Notes under the pieces: model-generated | What the model was told of the DNA's origin: nothing | Seen by the model: the letters and a program-made list of their open reading frames with translations, nothing else | Database searches by the model: none | Made by a program: the position numbers and the translations under genes | Source: Klebsiella ornithinolytica NBRC 105727 = ATCC 31898 | Lineage (GTDB): Bacteria; Pseudomonadota; Gammaproteobacteria; Enterobacterales; Enterobacteriaceae | NCBI RefSeq assembly: GCF_001598295.1 | Contig: NZ_BCYR01000018.1 | Span: forward strand, 1 to 64,000 | Direction: 5' to 3' | DNA: 64,000 nucleotides | Shown: positions 29,670-38,810 of the stretch, piece by piece | Layout of the letters: each line of letters begins with the position of its first letter | Position numbering within the stretch: the stretch's first letter is position 1

Positions 29670-31355
29670 TTACTGTAGCCCTGGCCAGATGATGACAATC
29701 AGCGTCCCCGCCAGGGTCAGCAGCACGTTGGCAATCGCATAGGTGCCCGCGTAGCCCAGCGCCGGAATGTTGCTGCGCGCGGTGTCGCTGATAATTTCCA
29801 TCGCCGGGGCGCAGGTGCGCGCCCCCATCATGGCGCCAAACAACATCGCGCGGTTCATACGCAGCACATAGGCGCCAAACAAGAAGCAAATCACCACCGG
29901 CACCAGGCTGACGATCAGACCCGCCGCCAGCATCTGGCCGCCGATGGCGCCCAGGCCGTGGCCAATCCCGGCGCCGGCGCTCAGACCGACCCCGGCCATA
30001 AAGACCATCAGGCCGAACTCTTTCACCATATTGAGCGCGCCCTGCGGAATATAGCCGAAGGTCGGGTGGTTGGCGCGCAGGAAACCGAGCATAATCCCGG
30101 CAAACAGCAGCCCCGCCGCGTTACCGATACCAAAGCTGAAAGAGCTGAACTGGAAGGTGATCATGCCGATCATCAGCCCGACGATAAAGAAGGCGCAGAA
30201 GGCAAGCAGGTCGGTCACCTGGCTGTGAATGGAGATAAAGCCGATACGGTCGGCAACGGTTTTGACGCGTCGCGCATCGCCGCTGACCTGTAACACGTCG
30301 CCTTTGTTGAGCACCACGTTATCGTCGATCGGCATTTCAATCTGGCTGCGGATGACGCGGTTTAAGAAGCAGCCGTGATCGGTCAGCTTCAGCTGGGCCA
30401 GACGGCGGCCTACGGCGTTGTGGTTTTTCACCACGATCTCTTCGGTGACGATGCGCATATCCAGCAGATCGCGGTCGAAGACCTCTTTGCCGTTACGGAA
30501 GCTGGGATCAAGGCGGGCATGGGCGTCCGGATAACCCACCAGCGCGATATCATCGCCCATCTGCAGGACGGCATCGCCATCCGGGTTCGCCAGAATACCG
30601 TTACGGCGAATACGCTCAATGTAGCAGCCGGTTTGCCGATAAATCCCCAGCTCGCGCAGATTTTTACCGTCAGCCCAGGCGACCAGCTCCGGGCCGACGC
30701 GATAGGCACGGATCACCGGCAGATAGACTTTACGTTTGGAGTCGGTATCGAGTCCGCGTTCACGCGCAATCTGCTGGGCGCTGGTTTGCAGATCCTGATG
30801 CTGCAGCTTCGGCATATAGCGCGCGCCGACGATCAGACTGACGAGACCAATCAGATAGGTCAGGGCGTAGCCCAGACTCAGGTGGTCGAGGGAGAGCGCC
30901 AGCCGATCGCTGGGCAGGCCAAAGTGCCGTAGCGTATCCCCCGCACCGACCAGCACCGGCGTTGACGTCATCGCGCCTGCGAGCATCCCGGCGGTCAGGC
31001 CGATGTCCCAGCCGAACAGTTTTCCCAGCCCCATCGCCAGCAGCATCGCGCTGCCGACCATCACCAGGGCGAGCATCAGATAGTTTTTTCCGTCGCGGAA
31101 AAAAATAGAAAAAAAGTTGGGACCCGCTTCCACGCCAACGCAAAAAATAAACAGCATAAAGCCCAGATTTAGCGCATCAGTGTTAATACTGAAATGCTGC
31201 TGACCTAATAATAATGAAACCACTAAAACGCCAATAGAATTACCAAGTTGTACTGACCCGAGACGAAGTTTCCCGAGACAAAGCCCCAGGGCAAGTACAA
31301 CGAATAATAACAGGATGTAATTCCCGTTTAACAAATCTGCGACGTTTATATTCAC
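29670..31355 (-). CDS. ybjL: YbjL, AspT/YidE-family membrane transporter
   Basis: 561 residues from GTG 31355 ([11 protein letters not shown]), equal to E. coli YbjL; GAGAAG lies 9 bp upstream. An in-frame TTG three codons earlier is too close to that site. Order: N-terminal five or so spans ([19 protein letters not shown]), two cytoplasmic RCK_C (TrkA-C) domains around residues 200-370, then about five more spans. It is a putative aspartate:alanine-type exchanger; overexpression of E. coli YbjL raises glutamate export. It lies in the inner membrane. RybB is transcribed from the same strand just downstream with its own promoter. Confidence 0.93.
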   Translation of the reverse strand: MNINVADLLNGNYILLLFVVLALGLCLGKLRLGSVQLGNSIGVLVVSLLLGQQHFSINTDALNLGFMLFIFCVGVEAGPNFFSIFFRDGKNYLMLALVMVGSAMLLAMGLGKLFGWDIGLTAGMLAGAMTSTPVLVGAGDTLRHFGLPSDRLALSLDHLSLGYALTYLIGLVSLIVGARYMPKLQHQDLQTSAQQIARERGLDTDSKRKVYLPVIRAYRVGPELVAWADGKNLRELGIYRQTGCYIERIRRNGILANPDGDAVLQMGDDIALVGYPDAHARLDPSFRNGKEVFDRDLLDMRIVTEEIVVKNHNAVGRRLAQLKLTDHGCFLNRVIRSQIEMPIDDNVVLNKGDVLQVSGDARRVKTVADRIGFISIHSQVTDLLAFCAFFIVGLMIGMITFQFSSFSFGIGNAAGLLFAGIMLGFLRANHPTFGYIPQGALNMVKEFGLMVFMAGVGLSAGAGIGHGLGAIGGQMLAAGLIVSLVPVVICFLFGAYVLRMNRAMLFGAMMGARTCAPAMEIISDTARSNIPALGYAGTYAIANVLLTLAGTLIVIIWPGLQ

Positions 31356-31623
31356 GAAAGCCAACTTCTCATTTACTAGTAAGTTGTTGAAGGAAATGGT
31401 TATTTGGTCTAAGGTTGGTCCAGTGTTCGCGTTGTCCCGAACCCTGTTCTGGCATCCCGTTATAACCAGTAAAAACAGAGCCGGTAGTTTAATCCTTCCT
31501 GGATGCTGCGGCTAGTCACAATCGTTTTTACGCCGATGGGGAGCTAAATTGGCATGGATTGCCGGAATGCTTTATCTGACTGGACGAATTGAAGTGGGTT
31601 AGAAGCAGAATCAGGAGGATATT

Positions 31624-32007
31624 GTGAAATCTGAGCGTGCCTGGGTGGGTATTACCTGTGGGTTCTTTCTGTTTATCGTAGTGTGTTTATTGCTGTTACT
31701 GCATATGAAAGGCGTCTTTCGGGCTACCGGTAATCCTGAGGTTGGACTGCTCTATTTTTTGCTGCCCGGTGCGGCCGCCAGCTGCCTCTCTCCGGGGCGA
31801 CGCGTCATCCAGCCGCTGGTGGGGGCAATTCTGGCTACCCCCGTCTGTCTGCTGATCATGCGGATTTTTTTTGCGGCTCAGCGTACCTTCTGGCAACAGC
31901 TGGCGTGGCTGTTTAGCGCGGTGTTCTGGTGCGCGCTGGGCGCGCTGTGCTTTCTGTTTATCTGCGCCTGGCTGGATACCAGACGCAATCATTCGTCAGA
32001 GAAATGA
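31624..32007 (+). CDS. ybjM: YbjM, small inner-membrane protein
   Basis: 127 residues, 125 in E. coli. Four predicted spans: about 9-28, 38-57, 62-82 and 92-115. Function unknown. Conserved blocks are HMKGVFRATGNPE and FWCALGALCFLFIC. AGGAGG precedes the ATG by 6 bp. It is convergent with grxA, whose stop is 6 bp away. The 268-bp space upstream, shared with the ybjL start, shows no other gene. Confidence 0.88.
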   Translation: MKSERAWVGITCGFFLFIVVCLLLLLHMKGVFRATGNPEVGLLYFLLPGAAASCLSPGRRVIQPLVGAILATPVCLLIMRIFFAAQRTFWQQLAWLFSAVFWCALGALCFLFICAWLDTRRNHSSEK

Positions 32008-32013
32008 GTCGGC

Positions 32014-32277
32014 TCAGGCAAACAGACCGAGATTCTCTTTCGCCCAGGCTTCAAAATCAGTGCAGCCGCCGATATGTTTTTGATCGACAAAAATCTGCGG
32101 AACGGTCTCAACCGGTTTACCTACGGTCTTTTCCAGGTCGCTCTTGCTGATGCCTTCGGCGTGAATATCAACGTAGCGGTAGTTGAAGTCATCGCGTTCA
32201 TTGGTCAGTTTCTCTGCCAGCTCTTTGGCGCGAACACAATACGGGCAACCAGGACGACCAAAAATAACGGTAAACAT
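32014..32277 (-). CDS. grxA: GrxA, glutaredoxin 1
   Basis: 87 residues. The redox motif CPYC lies at Cys11-Cys14 (RPGCPYCVRAKEL), the cis-Pro in ETVPQIFVDQ, and the GSH site in HIGGCTDFE. It reduces disulfides with glutathione and supplies electrons to ribonucleotide reductase and PAPS reductase; it also turns off OxyR in E. coli. It is cytosolic. An OxyR-like site lies about 100 bp upstream, in the space shared with the divergent ybjC-nfsA operon. Confidence 0.97.
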   Translation of the reverse strand: MFTVIFGRPGCPYCVRAKELAEKLTNERDDFNYRYVDIHAEGISKSDLEKTVGKPVETVPQIFVDQKHIGGCTDFEAWAKENLGLFA

Positions 32278-32370
32278 ACTTTCTCTCCTTAAATCTCAGC
32301 CGGATGGCGAATGACCGCTATGATGACGCGTTATGCCGGCGAGGAAAAGAAGGTTCTGCCTTTTTCTTCG

Positions 32371-32385
32371 ATGGTTTAAGGCTAT
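32371..32385. promoter_or_regulatory. Predicted OxyR half-site region for grxA
   Basis: ATGGTTTAAGGCTAT resembles the OxyR unit ATAG-N7-CTAT. A second unit at the expected spacing is weak. E. coli grxA is a known OxyR target, which supports the reading. Confidence 0.4.
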
Positions 32386-32486
32386 GTTTGATAAATGTCT
32401 TCGTGGTTAAATCATTATACTGTGTCTGCCGCGCGCGATTAGCCAGGAGAGCGCGCGAATAATATTGACTGGAGGAGAGCTGAGCT

Positions 32487-32774
32487 ATGCGATCGCCTGC
32501 CGTTTTGCCGAAAAGCGTTCTGGTGGTAGAGATCATCGGGATTGCGCTGTTGACCCTCGCCTGGCTCTCGCTCAATCAGTACCTGCAGCTGCCGGCGCCG
32601 TTTTCCAGCCCGACGGCGGCGATGCTGATGATCTTTTCCGGGATCCTGCTGATGCTCCCGGCCGCGATAGCATTAATGTGGCGAATGGCCAGGATCGTCG
32701 CGCCGCAGCTGACTCACACTCCAAAACCAACTTCTTCATCAGACAGAGAAAAACAAGATGACGCCGACCATTGA
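32487..32774 (+). CDS. ybjC: YbjC, small membrane protein of the nfsA operon
   Basis: 95 residues with two hydrophobic segments (about 11-30 and 40-62) and a charged C-terminal tail (SDREKQDDADH). Function unknown. It overlaps nfsA by 17 bp, so the two are translationally linked. In E. coli the ybjC-nfsA-rimK-ybjN group is induced by SoxS; no marbox was firmly identified here. GGAGGAG lies about 9 bp before the ATG. Confidence 0.85.
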   Translation: MRSPAVLPKSVLVVEIIGIALLTLAWLSLNQYLQLPAPFSSPTAAMLMIFSGILLMLPAAIALMWRMARIVAPQLTHTPKPTSSSDREKQDDADH

Positions 32775-33480
32775 TCTGCTGCGTAGCCACCGCTCCATCC
32801 GCCACTTCACCGATGCGCCGATCGGCGACGAACAGCGCGAAGCTATTATCGCCAGCGCGCAGGGGGCCTCGAGCTCGAGCTTTTTACAATGCAGCTCTAT
32901 TATTCGCGTCACCGATCCTCAGCTTCGTCAGCAGCTGGTCACGATGAGCGGCGGCCAGCAGCACGTGGCGCGCGCGGCGGAATTCTGGGTATTTTGCGCC
33001 GACTTTAACCGTCTGCTGCAAATCTGTCCGGATGCCCGGCTCGGGCTGGCCGAACAGCTGCTGCTGGGGGCGGTGGATACCGCAATGATGGCGCAAAATG
33101 CGCTGGTTGCCGCCGAATCCCTGGGCCTCGGCGGCGTCTATATCGGTGGGATCCGCAATAGCATTGAAGAGGTGACCGAACTGCTGAAATTGCCACAGCA
33201 CGTCCTGCCGCTGTTTGGTCTGTGTCTGGGATGGCCTGCCGATAACCCTGAGGTGAAGCCGCGTATGCCCGCCGCTATGCTGGTGCATGAAAATGCGTAC
33301 CAGCCGGTGGATGAGGCAGTGCTGGCGCAATATGATGAGCAGATGGCGCAATACTACCTGTCGCGCGGCAGCAACACCCGCCGTGATACCTGGAGCGACC
33401 ATATTCGCCGCACTATCATTAAAGAAAGTCGCCCGTTTATTCTCGAATATCTGCATAAGCAGGGGTGGGCAACGCGCTGA
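32758..33480 (+). CDS. nfsA: NfsA, oxygen-insensitive NADPH nitroreductase
   Basis: 240 residues, the E. coli length. An FMN flavoprotein that reduces nitroaromatics (such as nitrofurantoin), quinones and chromate by two electrons with NADPH. FMN-contact residues near HRSIRHFTD, SSSFLQCSSI, GGVYIGGIRN and the C-terminal SNTRRDTWSDHIRR, which forms the NADPH pocket, are all conserved. The gene is intact, so it gives no sequence sign of nitrofuran resistance by loss of NfsA. It is cytosolic and starts inside ybjC. Confidence 0.96.
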   Translation: MTPTIDLLRSHRSIRHFTDAPIGDEQREAIIASAQGASSSSFLQCSSIIRVTDPQLRQQLVTMSGGQQHVARAAEFWVFCADFNRLLQICPDARLGLAEQLLLGAVDTAMMAQNALVAAESLGLGGVYIGGIRNSIEEVTELLKLPQHVLPLFGLCLGWPADNPEVKPRMPAAMLVHENAYQPVDEAVLAQYDEQMAQYYLSRGSNTRRDTWSDHIRRTIIKESRPFILEYLHKQGWATR

Positions 33481-33557
33481 TTGCGTGTACACTGCTGCCT
33501 GCTTTCCGCCCCGCCATTTGGTGCACCGGGCGGTCGTGGCGCAATTAACATATTGCA

Positions 33558-33575
33558 GGCCCGCCGGAGCGGGCC
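33558..33575 (+). terminator. Hairpin between nfsA and rimK
   Basis: GGCCCGC-CGGA-GCGGGCC, followed by TTGTTGC. It lies 18 bp before the rimK start and probably limits readthrough or affects rimK translation; the T tract is weak. Confidence 0.5.
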
Positions 33576-33593
33576 TTGTTGCAGAGGTGCAGG

Positions 33594-34496
33594 GTGAAAA
33601 TTGCTATATTATCCCGGGATGGAACGCTTTATTCATGTCGTCGCCTGCGCGAAGCCGCGCAAAAACGCGGCCACCAGGTGGAAATCCTCGATCCGCTTTC
33701 CTGCTATATGAACGTGAGTCCGGTGGCCTCATCGATTCACTATAAAGGACGTCAGCTCCCGCATTTCGATGCCGTGATCCCGCGCATTGGTTCGGCGATT
33801 ACCTATTACGGGACCGCTGCCCTTCGTCAGTTTGAACTGCTCGGCAGCTATCCGCTCAATGAATCGGTGGCGATAACCCGCGCCCGCGACAAGCTGCGCT
33901 CGCTGCAGCTGCTGGCGCGGCAGGGCATCGATCTGCCGCTGACCGGGATCGCGCACTCTCCGGATGATACCAGCGACCTGATTGCCATGGTCGGCGGCGC
34001 GCCGCTGGTGGTCAAACTGGTGGAAGGGACGCAGGGCATCGGGGTGGTGCTGGCGGAGACCCGCCAGGCGGCAGAGAGCGTGATCGACGCTTTCCGCGGC
34101 CTGAATGCGCATATTCTGGTTCAGGAGTATATCGCCGAGGCGAAAGGGCGGGATGTCCGCTGCCTGGTCGTGGGTAATGAAGTGGTGGCGGCGATCGAGC
34201 GGCGGGCGAAAGAGGGCGATTTCCGCTCTAACCTGCACCGCGGCGGTGTGGCGACGGTGGCCACGATCAGCGATCAGGAACGTGAGATGGCCATCAGGGC
34301 GGCGCAAACCCTGGGGCTGGATGTCGCCGGGGTGGATATCCTTCGCGCGACCCGTGGGCCGCTGGTCATGGAAGTGAACGCCTCTCCGGGTCTGGAGGGC
34401 ATTGAAACGACCACCGGAATTGATATTGCCGGGCGCATGATCGCCTGGATTGAGCGTCAGGCCACGCCAGAATTTTGTCTGAAAATGGGCGGATAA
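33594..34496 (+). CDS. rimK: RimK, ribosomal protein S6 glutamate ligase
   Basis: 300 residues from GTG 33594, which gives the [15 protein letters not shown] start of E. coli RimK ([10 protein letters not shown]) and has AGAGG 6 bp upstream. An ATP-grasp ligase that adds glutamates to the C-terminus of ribosomal protein S6. ATP-grasp signatures are visible: [36 protein letters not shown] and the metal-binding [14 protein letters not shown]. It is cytosolic. Third gene of the ybjC-nfsA-rimK-ybjN group. Confidence 0.96.
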   Translation: MKIAILSRDGTLYSCRRLREAAQKRGHQVEILDPLSCYMNVSPVASSIHYKGRQLPHFDAVIPRIGSAITYYGTAALRQFELLGSYPLNESVAITRARDKLRSLQLLARQGIDLPLTGIAHSPDDTSDLIAMVGGAPLVVKLVEGTQGIGVVLAETRQAAESVIDAFRGLNAHILVQEYIAEAKGRDVRCLVVGNEVVAAIERRAKEGDFRSNLHRGGVATVATISDQEREMAIRAAQTLGLDVAGVDILRATRGPLVMEVNASPGLEGIETTTGIDIAGRMIAWIERQATPEFCLKMGG

Positions 34497-34584
34497 CCGG
34501 CGCGGGCGACACTTTCATGGTATGCGCTGCGTTTTTTGCGTAAGCTATGGCGTCGTTTTTCTACAGTAAGAGGTCACAGGTCAT

Positions 34585-35064
34585 ATGGATTCACTGGTCG
34601 TTCCGGGTCTGGATACGCTACGTCACTGGCTCGATGAGTTAGGCATCAACTTCTTTGAGTGTGATTCCTGCCAGGCCTTGCATCTGCCGCATATGCAGAA
34701 TTTCGACGGCATTTTTGATGCGAAGCTCGATCTGGTGGATAACGTCGTGCTCTTTTCTGCTCTGGCGGAAGTGAAGCCTTCGGCGCTGCTCGGGCTTTCC
34801 GCAGATCTTTCGGCAATTAACGCCAGTTCGTTGACCGTCAAAGCCTTCCTCGATATTCAGGATGACAATCTGCCTAAACTGGTGGTGTGTCAGGCGCTAT
34901 CCGTTGGCGTCGGCATTACCGTCGAACAGTTTGGCTGGTTCTTCCGTCAGAGCGAAGAGCAGATCTCTATGGTTATCCTCGAAGCAGCCGCCAACCAGGT
35001 ACTCTATAAAGCCGAAGAAGAAGAGTACGTCGCTGAAGATATTCAGCACCATTTTCTTCACTAA
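34585..35064 (+). CDS. ybjN: YbjN, YbjN-domain protein
   Basis: 159 residues, 158 in E. coli. A cytosolic member of the YbjN fold (type III secretion chaperone-like). E. coli YbjN affects motility, biofilm and stress resistance, but the mechanism is unknown. The sequence is acidic with a strongly charged end (KAEEEEYVAEDIQHHFLH). It is last in the nfsA-rimK-ybjN group, 88 bp after rimK, and is followed by a hairpin. Confidence 0.92.
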   Translation: MDSLVVPGLDTLRHWLDELGINFFECDSCQALHLPHMQNFDGIFDAKLDLVDNVVLFSALAEVKPSALLGLSADLSAINASSLTVKAFLDIQDDNLPKLVVCQALSVGVGITVEQFGWFFRQSEEQISMVILEAAANQVLYKAEEEEYVAEDIQHHFLH

Positions 35065-35080
35065 GCCTGTCGATGAATAG

Positions 35081-35105
35081 CGCAGCCACTGCCATAGCGG
35101 CTGCG
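35081..35105 (+). terminator. Hairpin after ybjN
   Basis: CGCAGCC ... GGCTGCG with an 11-base loop, starting 16 bp past the ybjN stop. TATTACGTGCTTTTATT follows. Confidence 0.5.
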
Positions 35106-35297
35106 TATTACGTGCTTTTATTCTGCATTTAACCTTCCCTTAAAGAATTTTTCACCGCCATTCAGCCGCTTTTGGCTTATCACGTAGACCGTTACTGCAT
35201 AAAAAATTGATAAAAGGCGTTATTTTACCTGGGCTATAGCCTCTTATTCTGGCTACAGTTATTCTGACGATGCTTCCAGTTGCGGGCAACCATTCCG

Positions 35298-35392
35298 GGA
35301 GAGGTCCTCTCTCCTTTTCTTAGGCAATGAGAAAATATGCATGATTATTGCATGCAGACAAGTGCGTATATTAAGCCCGCTTGTTAGCGGGC
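35298..35392 (+). promoter_or_regulatory. Two stem-loops in the potF leader
   Basis: The first, 35298-35314, is GGAGAG-GTCCT-CTCTCC followed by TTTTCTT, a terminator shape. The second, 35375-35392, is GCCCGCT-TGTT-AGCGGGC and ends about 8 bp before the AGAAGGAAAAAGAG ribosome-binding region of potF. Together they look like an attenuation or translation-control leader, but no regulator or ligand can be named. Confidence 0.4.
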
Positions 35393-35412
35393 ATTGAGAA
35401 GGAAAAAGAGAT

Positions 35413-36525
35413 ATGACCGCCTTTGGTAAAAAATGGTTAACAGGTCTGGTTACGGGTGCGTTGATGGCCGTCTCTGCCGGTTCACTCGCCGCTGAACAAA
35501 AAACCCTGCATGTTTATAACTGGTCTGATTATATTGCGCCGGATACGGTGGCAAATTTTGAAAAAGAGACCGGCATTAAAGTGGTGTACGACGTTTTTGA
35601 TTCCAACGAAGTGCTGGAAGGCAAATTAATGGCGGGCAGCACCGGCTTTGACCTGGTGGTCCCGTCCGCCAGCTTTCTTGAACGTCAGCTGGCGGCAGGA
35701 GTCTTCCAGCCGCTGGACAAGAGCAAGCTGCCAAACTGGAAGAATCTTGACCCGGAAGTCCTCAAGCTGGTCGCCAAACACGACCCGGATAACAAGTACG
35801 CGATGCCGTATCTGTGGGCGACCACCGGCATTGGCTATAACGTCGATAAAGTGAAAGCCGTACTCGGTAAAGATGCGCCGCTGAATAGCTGGGATCTGGT
35901 GCTTAAGCCGGAGAACCTTGAAAAACTGAAAAGCTGCGGCGTCTCCTTCCTCGATGCACCGGAAGAGATTTTTGCCACCGTCCTGAACTATCTGGGCAAA
36001 GATCCGAACAGCACAAAAGCCGATGATTACACCGGTCCGGCGACCGACCTGCTGCTGAAACTGCGGCCGAATATCCGCTACTTCCACTCCTCGCAATATA
36101 TTAACGACCTTGCTAACGGCGATATCTGCGTCGCCATCGGCTGGGCTGGCGACGTCTGGCAGGCGGCGAACCGGGCAAAAGAAGCCAAGAACGGTGTGAA
36201 CGTCTCCTACTTCATTCCAAAAGAGGGGGCGCTGGCGTTCTTTGATGTCTTCGCGATGCCGGCGGATGCGAAAAACAAAGATGAGGCTTATCAGTTCCTT
36301 AACTATCTGATGCGCCCGGAAGTGATCGCCAAAATCAGCGATCAGGTGTACTACGCTAACGGCAACAAAGCCTCCACGCCGCTGGTGAGCGAAACCATCC
36401 GTAATAACCCGGCTATCTACCCGCCGGCCGATGTGTTCGCCAAACTGTTCACCCTGAAGGTGCAGGATCCGAAAATCGACCGCGTACGCACGCGTGCGTG
36501 GACGAAAGTCAAAAGCGGGAAATAA
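35413..36525 (+). CDS. potF: PotF, periplasmic putrescine-binding protein
   Basis: 370 residues with a signal peptide (MTAFGKKWLTGLVTGALM, cleaved near SLAAEQ). A PotD/PotF-family binding protein: conserved segments LHVYNWSDYIAPDT, YDVFDSNEVLEGKL, PYLWATTGIGYN and AIGWAGDVWQA form the polyamine pocket. It delivers putrescine to PotGHI. First gene of potFGHI; a 187-bp spacer with three hairpins separates it from potG, as expected for a binding protein needed in excess. Confidence 0.96.
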   Translation: MTAFGKKWLTGLVTGALMAVSAGSLAAEQKTLHVYNWSDYIAPDTVANFEKETGIKVVYDVFDSNEVLEGKLMAGSTGFDLVVPSASFLERQLAAGVFQPLDKSKLPNWKNLDPEVLKLVAKHDPDNKYAMPYLWATTGIGYNVDKVKAVLGKDAPLNSWDLVLKPENLEKLKSCGVSFLDAPEEIFATVLNYLGKDPNSTKADDYTGPATDLLLKLRPNIRYFHSSQYINDLANGDICVAIGWAGDVWQAANRAKEAKNGVNVSYFIPKEGALAFFDVFAMPADAKNKDEAYQFLNYLMRPEVIAKISDQVYYANGNKASTPLVSETIRNNPAIYPPADVFAKLFTLKVQDPKIDRVRTRAWTKVKSGK

Positions 36526-36533
36526 AACCTGAT

Positions 36534-36650
36534 GGCCCGGTTCACCGGGCCTGAAAAGGTCTGACCCGGCCGGGTGGATGCTCCACGCGGCCGGGCAACA
36601 AACGGATTAAAGTGCAGCGAAAACATGCACCAGGATGGTGCACCTGCACT
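36534..36650 (+). repeat. Three successive hairpins in the potF-potG spacer
   Basis: 36534-36551: GGCCCGGT-TC-ACCGGGCC. 36565-36595: CCCGGCCG ... CGGCCGGG with an inner GTGGA/TCCAC pairing. 36611-36650: AGTGCAG ... CTGCACT with an inner TGCACC/GGTGCA. None has a strong T tract. They probably protect the potF message from 3' decay and lower expression of potGHI. Confidence 0.65.
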
Positions 36651-36712
36651 GTAAAGTTCAATGTATGGCAACCGGGCCATACGGTGGTAGTTTTTTGCCG
36701 GAGAGCACCTGA

Positions 36713-37846
36713 GTGAACGACGCAATTCCCCGCCCACAAGCGAAAACCCCCAAAGCGCTGACCCCGCTGCTGGAAATCCGTAATCTGACGAAGTCTTTCG
36801 ACGGGCAGCACGCCGTCGATGACGTCAACCTCACGATTTATAAAGGTGAAATCTTCGCACTGCTGGGCGCATCCGGCTGCGGCAAATCGACGCTGCTGCG
36901 TATGCTGGCCGGCTTTGAGGAGCCGACGGCCGGGCAAATTATGCTCGATGGCGTTGACCTGTCGCGCGTACCGCCCTATCAGCGGCCGATCAATATGATG
37001 TTCCAGTCCTACGCGCTGTTCCCCCATATGACGGTGGAGCAGAACATTGCCTTTGGGCTGAAGCAGGACAAGCTGCCGAAAGCCGAAATCGCCAGCCGGG
37101 TGCAGGAGATGCTGGCGCTGGTGCATATGCAGGAGTTCGCCAAACGTAAACCGCATCAGCTTTCCGGCGGTCAGCGTCAGCGCGTGGCGCTGGCCCGTAG
37201 CCTGGCGAAACGACCAAAACTGCTGCTGTTGGATGAGCCGATGGGCGCGCTGGATAAAAAGCTCCGTGACCGCATGCAGCTGGAAGTGGTGGATATCCTC
37301 GAACGCGTGGGGGCCACCTGCGTCATGGTGACCCACGATCAGGAAGAGGCGATGACCATGGCGGGACGTATCGCCATTATGAACCGCGGGAAGTTCGTGC
37401 AAATCGGCGAGCCGGAGGAGATCTACGAGCATCCGACAACCCGCTACAGTGCGGAATTTATCGGCTCGGTCAACGTGTTTGAAGGGGTGGTAAAAGATCG
37501 TCTGGAAGATGGTCTGGTGCTGAGCTCGCCGGGGCTGACGCACCCGCTGAAAGTCGATCCTGATGCGTCCGTTATCGATAATGTGCCGGTGTGGGTCGCT
37601 CTGCGCCCGGAAAAAATCATGCTCTGCGATGAGCCGCCGGCGGATGGCTACAACTTTGCGGTAGGAGAGGTGATCTATATCGCCTATCTCGGCGATCTGT
37701 CTATCTACCACGTACGCCTCAAAAGCGGGCAGATGATCAGCGCCCAGCTGCAGAACGAACATCGTCATCGTAAAGGTACGCCAACCTGGGGTGATGAAGT
37801 GCGTTTGTGCTGGGATGCCGACAGCTGCGTTGTTCTGACGGTGTAA
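36713..37846 (+). CDS. potG: PotG, putrescine importer ATPase
   Basis: 377 residues from GTG 36713 (VNDAIPRPQAKTPKALTP, matching E. coli). ABC ATPase: Walker A GASGCGKST at 52-60, signature LSGGQRQR, Walker B LLLLDEPMGALD, His-switch VMVTHDQEEAM, then a C-terminal TOBE/OB regulatory domain (ALRPEKIMLC). It powers PotH/PotI at the inner membrane. Ten bases separate it from potH. Confidence 0.96.
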   Translation: MNDAIPRPQAKTPKALTPLLEIRNLTKSFDGQHAVDDVNLTIYKGEIFALLGASGCGKSTLLRMLAGFEEPTAGQIMLDGVDLSRVPPYQRPINMMFQSYALFPHMTVEQNIAFGLKQDKLPKAEIASRVQEMLALVHMQEFAKRKPHQLSGGQRQRVALARSLAKRPKLLLLDEPMGALDKKLRDRMQLEVVDILERVGATCVMVTHDQEEAMTMAGRIAIMNRGKFVQIGEPEEIYEHPTTRYSAEFIGSVNVFEGVVKDRLEDGLVLSSPGLTHPLKVDPDASVIDNVPVWVALRPEKIMLCDEPPADGYNFAVGEVIYIAYLGDLSIYHVRLKSGQMISAQLQNEHRHRKGTPTWGDEVRLCWDADSCVVLTV

Positions 37847-37856
37847 GGAGAGGGCG

Positions 37857-38810
37857 ATGAGTGTATTACAACCACCGGCCGGGGTGAAGAAAACGGGCGG
37901 TTTTGCCCAATGGCTCACGCGGTTGCAGATGGCGCATGGGCGCAAGCTGGTGATTGCGCTGCCCTATCTGTGGCTGATCCTGCTGTTTCTGCTGCCGTTC
38001 CTGATCGTCTTTAAAATCAGCCTGGCGGAGATGGCGAGGGCGATCCCGCCCTACACCGATCTGTGGGAGTGGGCGGACGGCCAGCTCACGCTGACGCTGA
38101 ACCTCGGCAACTTCCTGCAGCTGACCGACGATCCGCTCTATTTCGAAGCCTATCTGCAGTCGCTGCAGGTGGCGGGGATTTCGACGTTCTGCTGTCTGCT
38201 GCTGGGCTATCCGCTGGCATGGGCGGTGGCGCACAGCAAACCGTCCACGCGAAATATTCTGCTGCTGCTGGTGATCCTGCCATCGTGGACCTCATTCCTG
38301 ATCCGCGTTTATGCGTGGATGGGGCTGCTGAAAAGCAACGGCGTGTTGAATAACTTCCTGCTGTGGCTGGGGGTCATCGACCAGCCGCTGGAGATCCTGC
38401 ATACCAACCTGGCGGTCTATATCGGCATTGTTTACGCCTATCTGCCGTTTATGGTGCTGCCCATTTATACCGCGCTGACGCGGATCGACTACTCGCTGGT
38501 GGAAGCGTCGCTGGATCTGGGCGCCCGGCCGCTGAAAACCTTCTTCCAGGTGATCGTCCCGTTGACCAAAGGCGGGATTATCGCCGGTTCGATGCTGGTT
38601 TTTATCCCGGCGGTTGGGGAGTTCGTGATCCCGGAACTGCTGGGCGGTCCGGACAGTATTATGATCGGGCGGGTCCTGTGGCAGGAGTTCTTTAATAACC
38701 GCGACTGGCCGGTCGCCTCGGCGGTGGCCATCGTGATGCTGCTCCTGCTGATCGTGCCGATTATGTGGTTCCACAAACATCAGCAAAAACAGATGGGGGA
38801 TCATGGATGA
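37857..38810 (+). CDS. potH: PotH, putrescine importer permease
   Basis: 317 residues with about six spans: an N-terminal span after GRKLVIALPYLWLILLFLLP, then the BPD_transp_1 core. The EAA loop VEASLDLGARPLKTFFQVIV is the contact for PotG. It forms the inner-membrane channel with PotI. AAGGAGAG lies 6 bp upstream of the ATG. Its stop overlaps the potI start (ATGA). Confidence 0.96.
   Translation: MSVLQPPAGVKKTGGFAQWLTRLQMAHGRKLVIALPYLWLILLFLLPFLIVFKISLAEMARAIPPYTDLWEWADGQLTLTLNLGNFLQLTDDPLYFEAYLQSLQVAGISTFCCLLLGYPLAWAVAHSKPSTRNILLLLVILPSWTSFLIRVYAWMGLLKSNGVLNNFLLWLGVIDQPLEILHTNLAVYIGIVYAYLPFMVLPIYTALTRIDYSLVEASLDLGARPLKTFFQVIVPLTKGGIIAGSMLVFIPAVGEFVIPELLGGPDSIMIGRVLWQEFFNNRDWPVASAVAIVMLLLLIVPIMWFHKHQQKQMGDHG

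Larger units (their letters stand above)
35065..35412. other. ybjN-potF intergenic region
   Basis: 348 bp with no gene. It contains the ybjN hairpin (35081-35105), a potF promoter region that was not pinned down, and two stem-loops in the likely potF leader (35298-35318 and 35375-35392). Confidence 0.5.

Noticed and set aside
34585-35064. YbjN as a type III secretion chaperone
   Set aside because: Only the fold is similar; no secretion genes are nearby and the gene is conserved in E. coli without them.
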